NCBI GenBank assembly: GCA_031272575.1
Contig: JAISTO010000014.1
Location: 1-11,554 of the forward strand
DNA: 11,554 nt
Direction of reading: 5' to 3'
Source: Treponema sp.
Lineage (GTDB): Bacteria; Spirochaetota; Spirochaetia; Treponematales; Breznakiellaceae
Below the pieces are notes generated by a model. The model saw only the letters and a program-made list of their open reading frames with translations. It was not told where the DNA came from and ran no database searches. Made by a program: the position numbers and the translations under genes. This document shows, in pieces, positions 1-5,661 of the stretch; the first letter of the stretch is position 1; each line of letters starts with the position of its first letter.

Positions 1-71
1 ACCTGCGCAAATGTATGCCCGGAATCTTTGTAGCGTATCACACGCTCCCTAAACTTTGCATCGTATGCCAT
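1..71 (-). CDS. IS630-like transposase, N-terminal fragment cut by the window edge
   Basis: Reading leftward from an ATG at 71-69 there is an uninterrupted frame of 23 codons to the window edge. It begins MAYDAKFRERV and continues with YKDSGHTFAQ. This matches the usual start of IS630-family transposases and related helix-turn-helix proteins: a short Met-x-Tyr, an FRxRV helix, then a GHTxxQ turn leading into the DNA-binding domain. The catalytic DDE domain would lie outside the window, so only the N-terminal helix can be judged. There is no strong ribosome-binding site; AGAGAG and AGGG are the only purine runs upstream. The neighbouring AT-rich DNA contrasts with the GC-rich genes to the right, as expected for acquired DNA. 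It could instead be an orphan HTH protein. Confidence 0.6.
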   Translation of the reverse strand, partial: MAYDAKFRERVIRYKDSGHTFAQ

Positions 72-76
72 ACCCT

Positions 77-105
77 ATTCTCTCTTTTCTGCTGCGTCTT
101 GTCAA
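77..105 (-). promoter_or_regulatory. Possible sigma-70-type promoter of the transposase fragment
   Basis: On the minus strand a perfect TTGACA (105-100) is followed after 17 bases by GAGAAT (82-77), which matches the -10 consensus at four of six positions. Transcription would start at about 70-71, on the ATG of the transposase fragment itself. The -35 box is convincing and the -10 box is weak. Confidence 0.35.
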
Positions 106-145
106 GTTGATTTACTATACTAATCGTGTCTTTAATTTGGTGAAA

Positions 146-175
146 ATCGGTGATTATCTGTGTAAATCTGTGGAT
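146..175 (+). repeat. Three 10-bp tandem units (ATCnGTGnnn) with an embedded DnaA-box-like 9-mer
   Basis: Three consecutive 10-bp units read ATCGGTGATT, ATCTGTGTAA and ATCTGTGGAT. The last unit plus the next two bases gives TGTGGATAA (169-177), the exact complement of the consensus DnaA box TTATCCACA. A single box far from any visible origin or dnaA gene is weak evidence for DnaA binding. Similar ATCTGTGT-type short repeats are scattered in AT-rich intergenic DNA of many bacteria. The helical-turn periodicity is real in the sequence; its function is unknown. Confidence 0.5.
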
Positions 176-194
176 AAATTCTTAATCTAAGTTA

Positions 195-213
195 TGGGAC
201 AAGTTTAGTCCTA
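195..213. mobile_element. Possible insertion-sequence end abutting the kinase stop codon
   Basis: Immediately outside the kinase gene there is a short dyad, GGAC (197-200) and GTCC (208-211), next to a TA dinucleotide at 212-213. IS630-family elements insert at TA and duplicate it. If the element ends here, its terminal G together with the target TA makes the TAG stop of the kinase. The other end of the element is outside the window, so the terminal repeat cannot be confirmed. The dyad lacks a U-tract and is not a convincing terminator. Confidence 0.2.
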
Positions 214-1389
214 CCCCTCCAGCAGGCGGCGCGCTTTTTGTGGCAGAGGGAGCGTTATTACGAAGGCGCTCCCCTTGCCGGGCGCGGACTCGACCGTCAC
301 TTCCCCCTTGTGCTCGCGGATAATCTTGAACACGAGCGTGAGGCCCAGGCCGCTTCCCATTTCTTTCGTGGTGAAGTAAGGCTCGAAGATGCGGGAGAGC
401 ACATCAGGCGGAATGCCTACGCCGCTGTCGCTCACCTCGATGCGGAGGCGGCCCTCGGCCAGCGCCGTGGCCATGCGGAGCGTGCCGCCCGAGGGCATCG
501 CGGCCTGGGCGTTCTTGACCAGGTTGAGGAGCGCCTGCTTCAGGTAGCGCTCGTCCGCGTCCGCTTTGGGGAGCCCCGGCGCCAGATCAAGGGTGATGTG
601 AATCCCCTGCGCCTCCAGTTCCGGGCGGACGAAATCGGCGAGGCCCGACACGAGCACGTTGAGATCGCAGGGCGCTATTGCGATGTCCAGGGGGCGCACG
701 GCAAAAAGGAAATGCACCACTATGCGGTTGAGGCGCTCTATCTCCTCGGTAAGGACCCCCAGGTGTTTTTTTATAAGGGTGATGGTATCGCTTGAAAGGG
801 GAGCGGTGGCCGCCGCCGCTTTGTCCAGGGCCTTTTCCGCCAGTTGCGTGTGGATAGAGAGGCTCCCCAGCGGGTTTTTGATCTCGTGCGCGACCCCGGC
901 GGCCAGGGTGCTGAGGCTCGCGAGGCTCTCCATGCGGCGGAGCAGGGCCTCGCGGGCGCGCTTCTCGGTGATGTCGGAGGCCAGGATGACCGCGCCCGAC
1001 ACGCGGCGCTCGCGCACCAGGGGGAGCACGCTGAGGCTGAGGAGCCTGCGGGGGCCCGCCGCGTCCAGGGTGAACTCCCTGCCCTCCGCCTTGTCCCCGT
1101 TGGCAAGGGTCTCCGCCAGAAACGCGCGGAGGCTCTCGTCCGACAGGGCCTCCCAGACCGGGCCCGCATCGTCCTGCCGGGATGGGGCGAGGGGGAGGAG
1201 TCTCCGCGCCGCGTCGTTGGCCAGGAGCAGGCGGTGCCGCGAATCGCAGACGAGGATGCCTTCGTTGATCGAGTCGAGCGCGGTCTCGAGGCGGTCGATC
1301 TGATCCGCCGCCGCGGCGAGGAGCCCCCTGGCCTGCTCCGGCCGCAGTTTGTCGAACTTTTGCAGTGCCCGGCCGAAGAACCGCCTCAC
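211..1389 (-). CDS. Soluble PAS-domain sensor histidine kinase (NtrB/AtoS type)
   Basis: A 392-residue two-component kinase that should autophosphorylate on His and pass phosphate to a response regulator. Residues about 30-140 form a PAS-like sensor domain (INEGILVCDS at 41-50). HisKA follows with AGVAHEIKNP, giving phospho-acceptor His168. The ATPase domain has an N-box around Asn293 (NLVKNAQAAM), a G1 box DSGVG at 321-325, an F-box IFEPYFTTK at 334-342 and a G2 box GSGLGL at 345-350. No membrane segment or signal peptide is visible, so it is predicted cytoplasmic, like nitrogen-regulator NtrB kinases. The start is GTG and overlaps the stop of the preceding delta' gene by 4 bases (GTGA), implying translational coupling. 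The cognate regulator, often next in such operons, is not visible; a transposase fragment follows instead. The last few residues may be altered if an IS end created the stop codon. The signal it senses is unknown. Confidence 0.93.
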   Translation of the reverse strand: MRRFFGRALQKFDKLRPEQARGLLAAAADQIDRLETALDSINEGILVCDSRHRLLLANDAARRLLPLAPSRQDDAGPVWEALSDESLRAFLAETLANGDKAEGREFTLDAAGPRRLLSLSVLPLVRERRVSGAVILASDITEKRAREALLRRMESLASLSTLAAGVAHEIKNPLGSLSIHTQLAEKALDKAAAATAPLSSDTITLIKKHLGVLTEEIERLNRIVVHFLFAVRPLDIAIAPCDLNVLVSGLADFVRPELEAQGIHITLDLAPGLPKADADERYLKQALLNLVKNAQAAMPSGGTLRMATALAEGRLRIEVSDSGVGIPPDVLSRIFEPYFTTKEMGSGLGLTLVFKIIREHKGEVTVESAPGKGSAFVITLPLPQKARRLLEG

Positions 1390-2747
1390 GCGGCGGCCTC
1401 GCGCGCGCAGGCTGCCGCCAACTCTGATGCCGTCACCGTGAAGAGCCGCTCGAGCGCGGCGAGGCTCTTCTGGTTGTAGAGGGACACCGCCGCGTCCGCA
1501 TGGGCGCTCTCTTTTTTCCAGATGGCGATGCAGTGGAGGCCCAGGGGGGACGCGGCCTCCTCGCCGAGGGCCGCAAGTACGCGGCCGCGCAGGGCCGCGC
1601 AGAAGCGGCTAAAGAGCGAAGGTATGCTGAAGTCCTCCGCCGCGGCGAGCACGGCATCGCAGGCGGCCTTGCAGTCAGCCTTTGGCTCACGCAGGCCCTC
1701 GGGTACATTCCCCCCGCCCCGCGGGATAGCCCCGAGGAGCGCGAGAGGGGGCGGCGCGGGAGGCACCCCGCCCCCCTGCCGCACGAGGAGACGCCCCGCG
1801 CCGGCCGCGACTGAGGCCGCGAAGAAGCCCGCCAGCGCGGCGAGCGTCTCTTCCGACACCGGCAGGAACGAGTTGAGGTACCCCGCGATGAGGCTGCCCC
1901 CCGCGCCGGCGCCGTCCCCCTTCACCTCGCCGGTCTTGAATATCCGCCGCAGGACCTCCCGCTCGACCTCAGGGGGCCTCGCCGCGAAGCGGTAGGGCCT
2001 GAGGCGCGAGAGCACGGTCTGCAGGAGGGCCCTGGGCCGCGCCGAAGTGAGCACGATGGTGGTGTGCGCGGGCGGCTCTTCGAGCAGTTTCAGCAGGCTG
2101 TTTTTTGCCGGGTCGAGCATACGCTCCGCGTTTTCAATAATGATGACCTTTGCCTTGCCCGTGGGCGCGAGGCGGCTCCACCAGTTCACCTTGCGGATCT
2201 GGTCGATGGGGATAAGCCCCGGAATGCCGTCCGTTTCGAGTTTGAGCGCCGCCTCCCGGAGGCCGCCCGTCAATTTTGACAGGGCCTCGAGGTCGTCCAG
2301 CGGGGCGGCCGTGAAGACGGCGAGGCCCTCTTCGAGCGCGGCCGCGGCCCCGCTGAGTTTTGCGCAGTCCCGGTGCCCCTCCCAGAGGATGGGGTTGAAC
2401 CTGCCGAGGAGTTTCCGCAGCGCCCGAATAAAGAGCGTCTTTGCCGCCGCGCTCGAGGACTCGCGCAGAAACGCGGACTCGGATGCGGCGAGCTCCGCCG
2501 AAAAAGGCCTGGCCCCCATAAGGCAGAGGTCGCCGTGGGTGAGTGCGCGGTGCCGCTCGCAGGACGGGCACGCGCAGTTCCAGGCCCCGCGCTGCCCGCA
2601 CGAGAGGACGCGGGCCAACTCGAGCGCGGCCGTCCCCTTGCCGGAAGCGGCCGGCCCCTGAAAGAGCAGGGCCCGCGGCAGCGCCCCGCCCGCAATATCC
2701 GCGGCCAGAGCGCCCCCCGCCTCCTGGCCAAGCAGGTTTTCAAACAT
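1386..2747 (-). CDS. holB: DNA polymerase III delta'-type clamp-loader ATPase
   Basis: A 453-residue AAA+ clamp-loader subunit of the delta'/gamma family, which would help load the sliding clamp during replication. Walker A is GPAASGKGT (31-39) with the key Lys37, followed by four zinc-module cysteines at 50, 58, 60 and 63. VIIIENAERM (201-210) is the Walker B region, SLLKLLEEPP (217-226) is the family hallmark, and TVLSRLRPY (244-252) holds the sensor/SRx motif. The protein is longer than usual delta' (about 300-340 residues). About 100 residues sit between the zinc module and the IPIDQIRKV segment (179-187), where most delta' proteins have a short linker. Start choice: the open frame runs 47 codons further upstream, but that part lies antiparallel to no known domain and inside cvpA. 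The ATG at 2747 gives the canonical MFENLLGQ start, has GGAAG nearby, and overlaps cvpA by 8 bases. Confidence 0.88.
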   Translation of the reverse strand: MFENLLGQEAGGALAADIAGGALPRALLFQGPAASGKGTAALELARVLSCGQRGAWNCACPSCERHRALTHGDLCLMGARPFSAELAASESAFLRESSSAAAKTLFIRALRKLLGRFNPILWEGHRDCAKLSGAAAALEEGLAVFTAAPLDDLEALSKLTGGLREAALKLETDGIPGLIPIDQIRKVNWWSRLAPTGKAKVIIIENAERMLDPAKNSLLKLLEEPPAHTTIVLTSARPRALLQTVLSRLRPYRFAARPPEVEREVLRRIFKTGEVKGDGAGAGGSLIAGYLNSFLPVSEETLAALAGFFAASVAAGAGRLLVRQGGGVPPAPPPLALLGAIPRGGGNVPEGLREPKADCKAACDAVLAAAEDFSIPSLFSRFCAALRGRVLAALGEEAASPLGLHCIAIWKKESAHADAAVSLYNQKSLAALERLFTVTASELAAACAREAAA

Positions 2748-3228
2748 AGGCTTCCGGGGGCAGGGCCGCGGGAATAAAGGCCCGCAGCAGGGTGCTGAGG
2801 ATGCCCTTGTCCAGGAGCGCACCCGCGTCGAAGAAGGGCTGTATCGAAAGCAGGAAGAAAAAGAGCCCCGCCAGCGCAATGCCTTCAACTATACCGAAGA
2901 GGAGGCCGAAAATTTTATCCAAAATGCCGAGGCGCAAACTTTTGAACACGGTGTTCAGTAATTTGCCGATTAATCGTATCGCCACAAAGATGATAAGGAA
3001 AATGGCAATAAACGCGATGATGTTTGCGGCGGTGGGCCACGAGGACAGATCCGGAATGAGCGCGCGCACCAGGATCGCCGCGCTCCCGTAAAAAATACTC
3101 GCGCCCAGCACCCCGAGCACCGGCGAGGCCAGTTTCGCCAGCGCCTCGAAAACACCATGCCGGTAGCCATGCGCGGCCAGCCCCGCGATAATCAGCAAAA
3201 AAATGATATCAACAATAGTAATCTGCAT
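2740..3228 (-). CDS. cvpA: CvpA-family inner-membrane protein
   Basis: A 162-residue polytopic membrane protein of the CvpA family (colicin V production proteins). The biochemical role is poorly defined; the family is linked to envelope stress tolerance and, in Escherichia coli, to colicin V export. It opens with MQITIVDIIFLLI and has the family pattern: a first hydrophobic helix about 5-18, a YRxG turn (GYRHGVFE, 21-28), then helices near 30-55, 65-90 and 106-128. The segment FGLLFGIVEG (107-116) is typical of the family. The ATG lies 2 bases after the murG stop and is preceded by GGGGAG, so it is co-translated with murG. The length is normal for the family. Confidence 0.85.
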   Translation of the reverse strand: MQITIVDIIFLLIIAGLAAHGYRHGVFEALAKLASPVLGVLGASIFYGSAAILVRALIPDLSSWPTAANIIAFIAIFLIIFVAIRLIGKLLNTVFKSLRLGILDKIFGLLFGIVEGIALAGLFFFLLSIQPFFDAGALLDKGILSTLLRAFIPAALPPEAYV

Positions 3229-3230
3229 AG

Positions 3231-4358
3231 TTAACTCCCCCTGTTTCCCGGGCCCCGCACCCGGGCGATAATTTCTTTCGCCAGATACGCGGCCGTGTTC
3301 CCCCCCGGTGCGACCGCCGCGATGCCCCGCGCGGCCTGCCCCATGGCCGCCCGCCGGGCCTCGTCCCCCATGACAGCGCGCACCGCGGCGCAGACGTCAT
3401 CTTTGCTAAAGCCCGCCTCCATGACGACCGCGGCCCCGGCCTCGCTGAAGACCCGCGCGTTTTCCACCTGATCGCCCCGCGTCCCCGAACCCCGCAGCGG
3501 CACGAGTACCATGGGCCGCCCGAGCGCCGCGGCCTCCCAGATCGTGCCTGCCCCGCTGCGGCAGAGGACGAGATCGGCGGCCGCGAGGACATCCGGCATG
3601 GCGTCATTAATATATTGATAAGGATGATAGCGATACCCGCCCCGCGGCGCGGCCCCCTGCCCGGTTTGGTGCACGATCGTGTACGCGGCCGTGAGCGTGT
3701 CCCTGCATTGCGCCACGATGCCGTTCAGTTCCTGTGAGCCCTGGCTCCCCCCCAGCACGAGGAGGATTTTCTCCCCGGGGGGGATGCCCAGAAAGGCGCG
3801 GCCCTTTTCCGCGCTCGCGCTGAAAAACGGGGCGCGCACCGGATTGCCGGAGACGGTCGTTTTGGCCGCGTACCTGCCGTAGAAGCGCCGGCTCTCCTCG
3901 TAGGGGATAAAGACGCGCTCCGCGAAGCGGCAGTTGAGCCGCGTGGCGAGGCCCGGGCTGTAGTCTGACTCGTGGGAAAAAACCGGTATGCCGAGCGAGG
4001 CCGCCGCCGCGCAGGGCGGCGCACTGACGAAGCCTCCCTTCGAAAAGAGGAGCGCGGGGCGCTCCCGCTTGAGGATGCGGCGGGCCGCAAAAAACCCCGC
4101 GCCCACGCGGAACATATCCGCCACGTTCGCGGGCGACAAACTCCGCCGCAGTTTGCCCGCCGGCACCCCCATGAACTCAAGCCCCGCCCCCTCGACTATG
4201 CCCCGCTCCATGCCCTTTGCGCCGCCTATCCAGAACATACGGCACTCCCCGCCGGGCAGCCCCGCCTCCGCGGCCGCCCTCGCGGCCGCCTCCGCGACCG
4301 CAAGCCCCGGGTACACATGCCCCCCCGTCCCCCCCCCTGTAAACGCGATGGAAACCAT
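3231..4358 (-). CDS. murG: MurG, UDP-GlcNAc:undecaprenyl-pyrophosphoryl-MurNAc-pentapeptide transferase
   Basis: A 375-residue GT-B glycosyltransferase that adds GlcNAc to lipid I to make lipid II on the inner face of the cytoplasmic membrane, the last cytoplasmic step of peptidoglycan synthesis. The N-terminal glycine loop is TGGGTGGHVYPGLA (7-20) with His14. A second loop is SKGGFVSAPP (106-115), followed by HESDYSPG at 129-136. The C-terminal nucleotide-binding half has LGGSQGSQE (202-210) and SGAGTIWEAAALGRP (268-282), and DQVENA (296-301) follows. It is first in the operon murG-cvpA-holB-kinase. The ATG at 4358 is the only possible start before the glycine loop and has no Shine-Dalgarno sequence. 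The glycine loop is coded by G9 and G7 runs, unusual homopolymers in an essential gene. Confidence 0.96.
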   Translation of the reverse strand: MVSIAFTGGGTGGHVYPGLAVAEAAARAAAEAGLPGGECRMFWIGGAKGMERGIVEGAGLEFMGVPAGKLRRSLSPANVADMFRVGAGFFAARRILKRERPALLFSKGGFVSAPPCAAAASLGIPVFSHESDYSPGLATRLNCRFAERVFIPYEESRRFYGRYAAKTTVSGNPVRAPFFSASAEKGRAFLGIPPGEKILLVLGGSQGSQELNGIVAQCRDTLTAAYTIVHQTGQGAAPRGGYRYHPYQYINDAMPDVLAAADLVLCRSGAGTIWEAAALGRPMVLVPLRGSGTRGDQVENARVFSEAGAAVVMEAGFSKDDVCAAVRAVMGDEARRAAMGQAARGIAAVAPGGNTAAYLAKEIIARVRGPGNRGS

Positions 4359-4364
4359 GCGGGG

Positions 4365-4394
4365 ATACTAGCACGGCCTGAGGGGGATAGTCAA
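4365..4394 (-). promoter_or_regulatory. murG operon promoter, apparently giving a leaderless mRNA
   Basis: On the minus strand TTGACT (4394-4389) and TAGTAT (4370-4365) are separated by 18 bases. Only 6 bases lie between the -10 box and the murG ATG, so the predicted transcription start falls on or next to the A of the start codon. murG has no upstream gene on its strand and must be served from this gap. The -10 box matches consensus at four of six positions. Confidence 0.5.
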
Positions 4395-4402
4395 GGGTCC
4401 TC

Positions 4403-4431
4403 TTGACAAAAATTTTCAAATCCGCTATACT
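4403..4431 (+). promoter_or_regulatory. Strong sigma-70-type promoter of the infC operon
   Basis: A perfect TTGACA (4403-4408), a 17-base spacer and TATACT (4426-4431) give a near-consensus promoter with a predicted start near 4438. Its -35 box lies back-to-back with the murG -35, forming the dyad GTCAAG/CTTGAC (4390-4395 and 4402-4407). The decamer TCTTGACAAA recurs exactly at 4401-4410 and 4431-4440, 30 bases apart, once over the -35 and once at the start site. Confidence 0.85.
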
Positions 4432-4446
4432 CTTGACAAATCTGAA

Positions 4447-4496
4447 GGCCCAGGGGGTTCCTGCGGGGAGACCCGTAAAAACACCGCTCCCGGGCC
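4447..4496 (+). promoter_or_regulatory. Structured 5' leader of infC mRNA, candidate autoregulatory element
   Basis: The roughly 70-base leader can fold into one long helix. GGCCC (4447-4451) pairs with GGGCC (4492-4496); after a bulged A4452, GGGGG (4453-4457) pairs with CTCCC (4487-4491, one G-U pair). Inside it is a second hairpin, TGCGGG-GAGA-CCCGTA (4462-4477), capped by a GNRA-type tetraloop. The closing helix ends one base before the Shine-Dalgarno tract, so its folding could control access to it. Ribosomal protein L20 represses infC-rpmI-rplT through mRNA structure in other bacteria, which makes it a candidate effector here. The fold was worked out by eye. Confidence 0.5.
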
Positions 4497-4504
4497 GGAG
4501 GGGG
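4497..4504 (+). promoter_or_regulatory. Ribosome-binding site deciding the TTG start of infC
   Basis: GGAGGGGG ends 4 bases before the TTG at 4509. It supports this rare start, which is the only start codon between an in-frame stop at 4476-4478 and the conserved RINE segment of IF3. Confidence 0.75.
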
Positions 4505-4508
4505 TCAA

Positions 4509-5066
4509 TTGCCGGAAAGGGATTTGCGGATAAACGAGCAGATTCGCGTGCGGGAAGTGCGTCTTATACGGGACGAGGGGGAGCGGCAGGGCATTATGTC
4601 GGCGCTCGAGGCCCTGCACATCGCGCGCAGTCTCGGACTCGATCTGGTAGAGGTAGCGCCCCAGGCGTCTCCGCCGGTCGTCAAAATAATGAATTACGGC
4701 CGCTACAAGTTCGAGAACGAAAAAAAGGTCCGCGATTCGCGGAAAAAGCAGAAACTGCTTAAACTCAAGGAAATCCGTATGCAGCCGAAGATCGACGATC
4801 ACGATCTCGACTTCAAGGCGCGTCATGTCTCGGAGTTCCTGGGCGAGGGCAACAAGGTCAAGGTCACGATCCGGTTCCGCGGGCGGGAACTCGCGCACAC
4901 GGAACTGGGGGTCGATGTCCTTAACGATGTCCTCAAGCGGATCGAGGGCGAGTATGTGGTCGACAAGCAGCCCGCCATGGAGGGGCGCTTTATGTCGATG
5001 GTGCTGAGCCCGAAAGCAAAGGCCAAACCGGCGCCGGAAGGGGAGACTCCCCGGAAGTCACCATAA
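4509..5066 (+). CDS. infC: Translation initiation factor IF-3
   Basis: A 185-residue IF3, which binds the 30S subunit, prevents premature 50S joining and checks the start codon. The N-terminal domain holds LRINEQIR (6-13), EVRLI (16-20) and LDLVEVAPQASPPVVKIMNYG (44-64). A basic linker with KFENEKK (67-73) leads to the C-terminal domain with KEIRMQPKIDDHD (87-99) and VKVTIRFRGRE (117-127). Length is close to the family norm, with a short Lys/Pro tail. The start is TTG, consistent with the rare initiation codons IF3 genes use for self-control in other bacteria (AUU in Escherichia coli). It heads the classical infC-rpmI-rplT cluster, has its own strong promoter and follows a structured leader. 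Confidence 0.97.
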   Translation: MPERDLRINEQIRVREVRLIRDEGERQGIMSALEALHIARSLGLDLVEVAPQASPPVVKIMNYGRYKFENEKKVRDSRKKQKLLKLKEIRMQPKIDDHDLDFKARHVSEFLGEGNKVKVTIRFRGRELAHTELGVDVLNDVLKRIEGEYVVDKQPAMEGRFMSMVLSPKAKAKPAPEGETPRKSP

Positions 5067-5077
5067 GGAAGGATACT

Positions 5078-5278
5078 ATGCCGAAAATGAAAACGAAGAA
5101 GAGCGCGGCAAAGCGCTTTTCGTTCACCGGAACTGGCAAGGTTAAGTACAAAAAACAAAACCTTCGCCACATTCTCACCAAAAAATCGCCGAAGCGGAAG
5201 CGGAATCTGCGGAAGCCCGGAATCTTGTCCGGCGACAATCTGCACGAAATCAAAAAACGGCTTCTGCCGTACGGCTAA
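5078..5278 (+). CDS. rpmI: 50S ribosomal protein L35
   Basis: A 66-residue, very basic protein of the large ribosomal subunit. It starts MPKMKTKKSAAKRF, the conserved L35 opening, and contains RHILTKKSPKRKRNLRK followed by a C-terminal LLPYG, all typical. Length is normal. The ATG is preceded by AAGGAAGGA, starting right at the infC stop 11 bases upstream, so translation is probably linked to infC. L35 is placed between infC and rplT as in most bacteria. Confidence 0.97.
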   Translation: MPKMKTKKSAAKRFSFTGTGKVKYKKQNLRHILTKKSPKRKRNLRKPGILSGDNLHEIKKRLLPYG

Positions 5279-5289
5279 AGGAGGCACTC

Positions 5290-5652
5290 ATGTCACGCGC
5301 AGTGCACGGAGCAAAACGGAAAAATCACCGTAAAAAGATACTCGCGCTCGCCAAGGGCTACTGGGGGAGGCGGCATTCCAACTACAAAACCGCCAAAGAC
5401 GCGGTGGTCAAGGCGCTTTCCTACGCCTACCGCGACCGGAAAGACCGCAAGGCCGATTTCCGCAGGCTCTGGATAGTCCGCATTAACGCGGCCTGCCGGG
5501 CCGAGGGTATCTCGTACTCAAGGTTGATAGACGGGCTCAACAAGGCGGGCGCCGCAATCGACCGCAAAAATCTGGCGGCAATCGCGCTCGAAGACCCCAC
5601 GGCCTTCAGCGCGGTGGCGGCAAAGGCGAAAGAGGCCCTTGCGCGGGCCTAG
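5290..5652 (+). CDS. rplT: 50S ribosomal protein L20
   Basis: A 120-residue, very basic 23S rRNA-binding protein needed early in assembly of the large subunit. Hallmarks are RKNHRKKILALAKGYWGRR (10-28) in the long N-terminal helix and the C-terminal globular part with DFRRLWIVRINAACR (55-69) and the SYSRLI segment near 80-85. Length is normal. It follows rpmI by 11 bases with AAAGGAGG as ribosome-binding site. L20 is the known repressor of this operon in other bacteria, binding a structured mRNA site; the infC leader described at 4447-4496 is a candidate target here. No terminator follows; the next gene starts 9 bases later. Confidence 0.97.
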   Translation: MSRAVHGAKRKNHRKKILALAKGYWGRRHSNYKTAKDAVVKALSYAYRDRKDRKADFRRLWIVRINAACRAEGISYSRLIDGLNKAGAAIDRKNLAAIALEDPTAFSAVAAKAKEALARA

Positions 5653-5661
5653 GGAGGCGTT

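Noticed and set aside
196..211. The GGAC/GTCC dyad as a terminator of the kinase operon.
   Set aside because: The stem has only four pairs and no U-tract follows it.
238..1479. Several open frames on the plus strand opposite the kinase gene.
   Set aside because: They are Arg/Ala-rich shadows of a GC-rich coding strand and show no domain or ribosome-binding site.
2748..2888. A 47-codon upstream extension of the delta' gene frame.
   Set aside because: It lies wholly within cvpA, is Arg/Ser/Pro-rich and matches no domain. The internal ATG at 2747 gives the conserved family start.
4433..4461. A second perfect TTGACA (4433-4438) as the -35 of another infC promoter.
   Set aside because: No -10-like hexamer lies 16-18 bases downstream; that stretch is GC-rich (CAGGGGGTTC). 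The hexamer is better explained as part of the decamer repeat.
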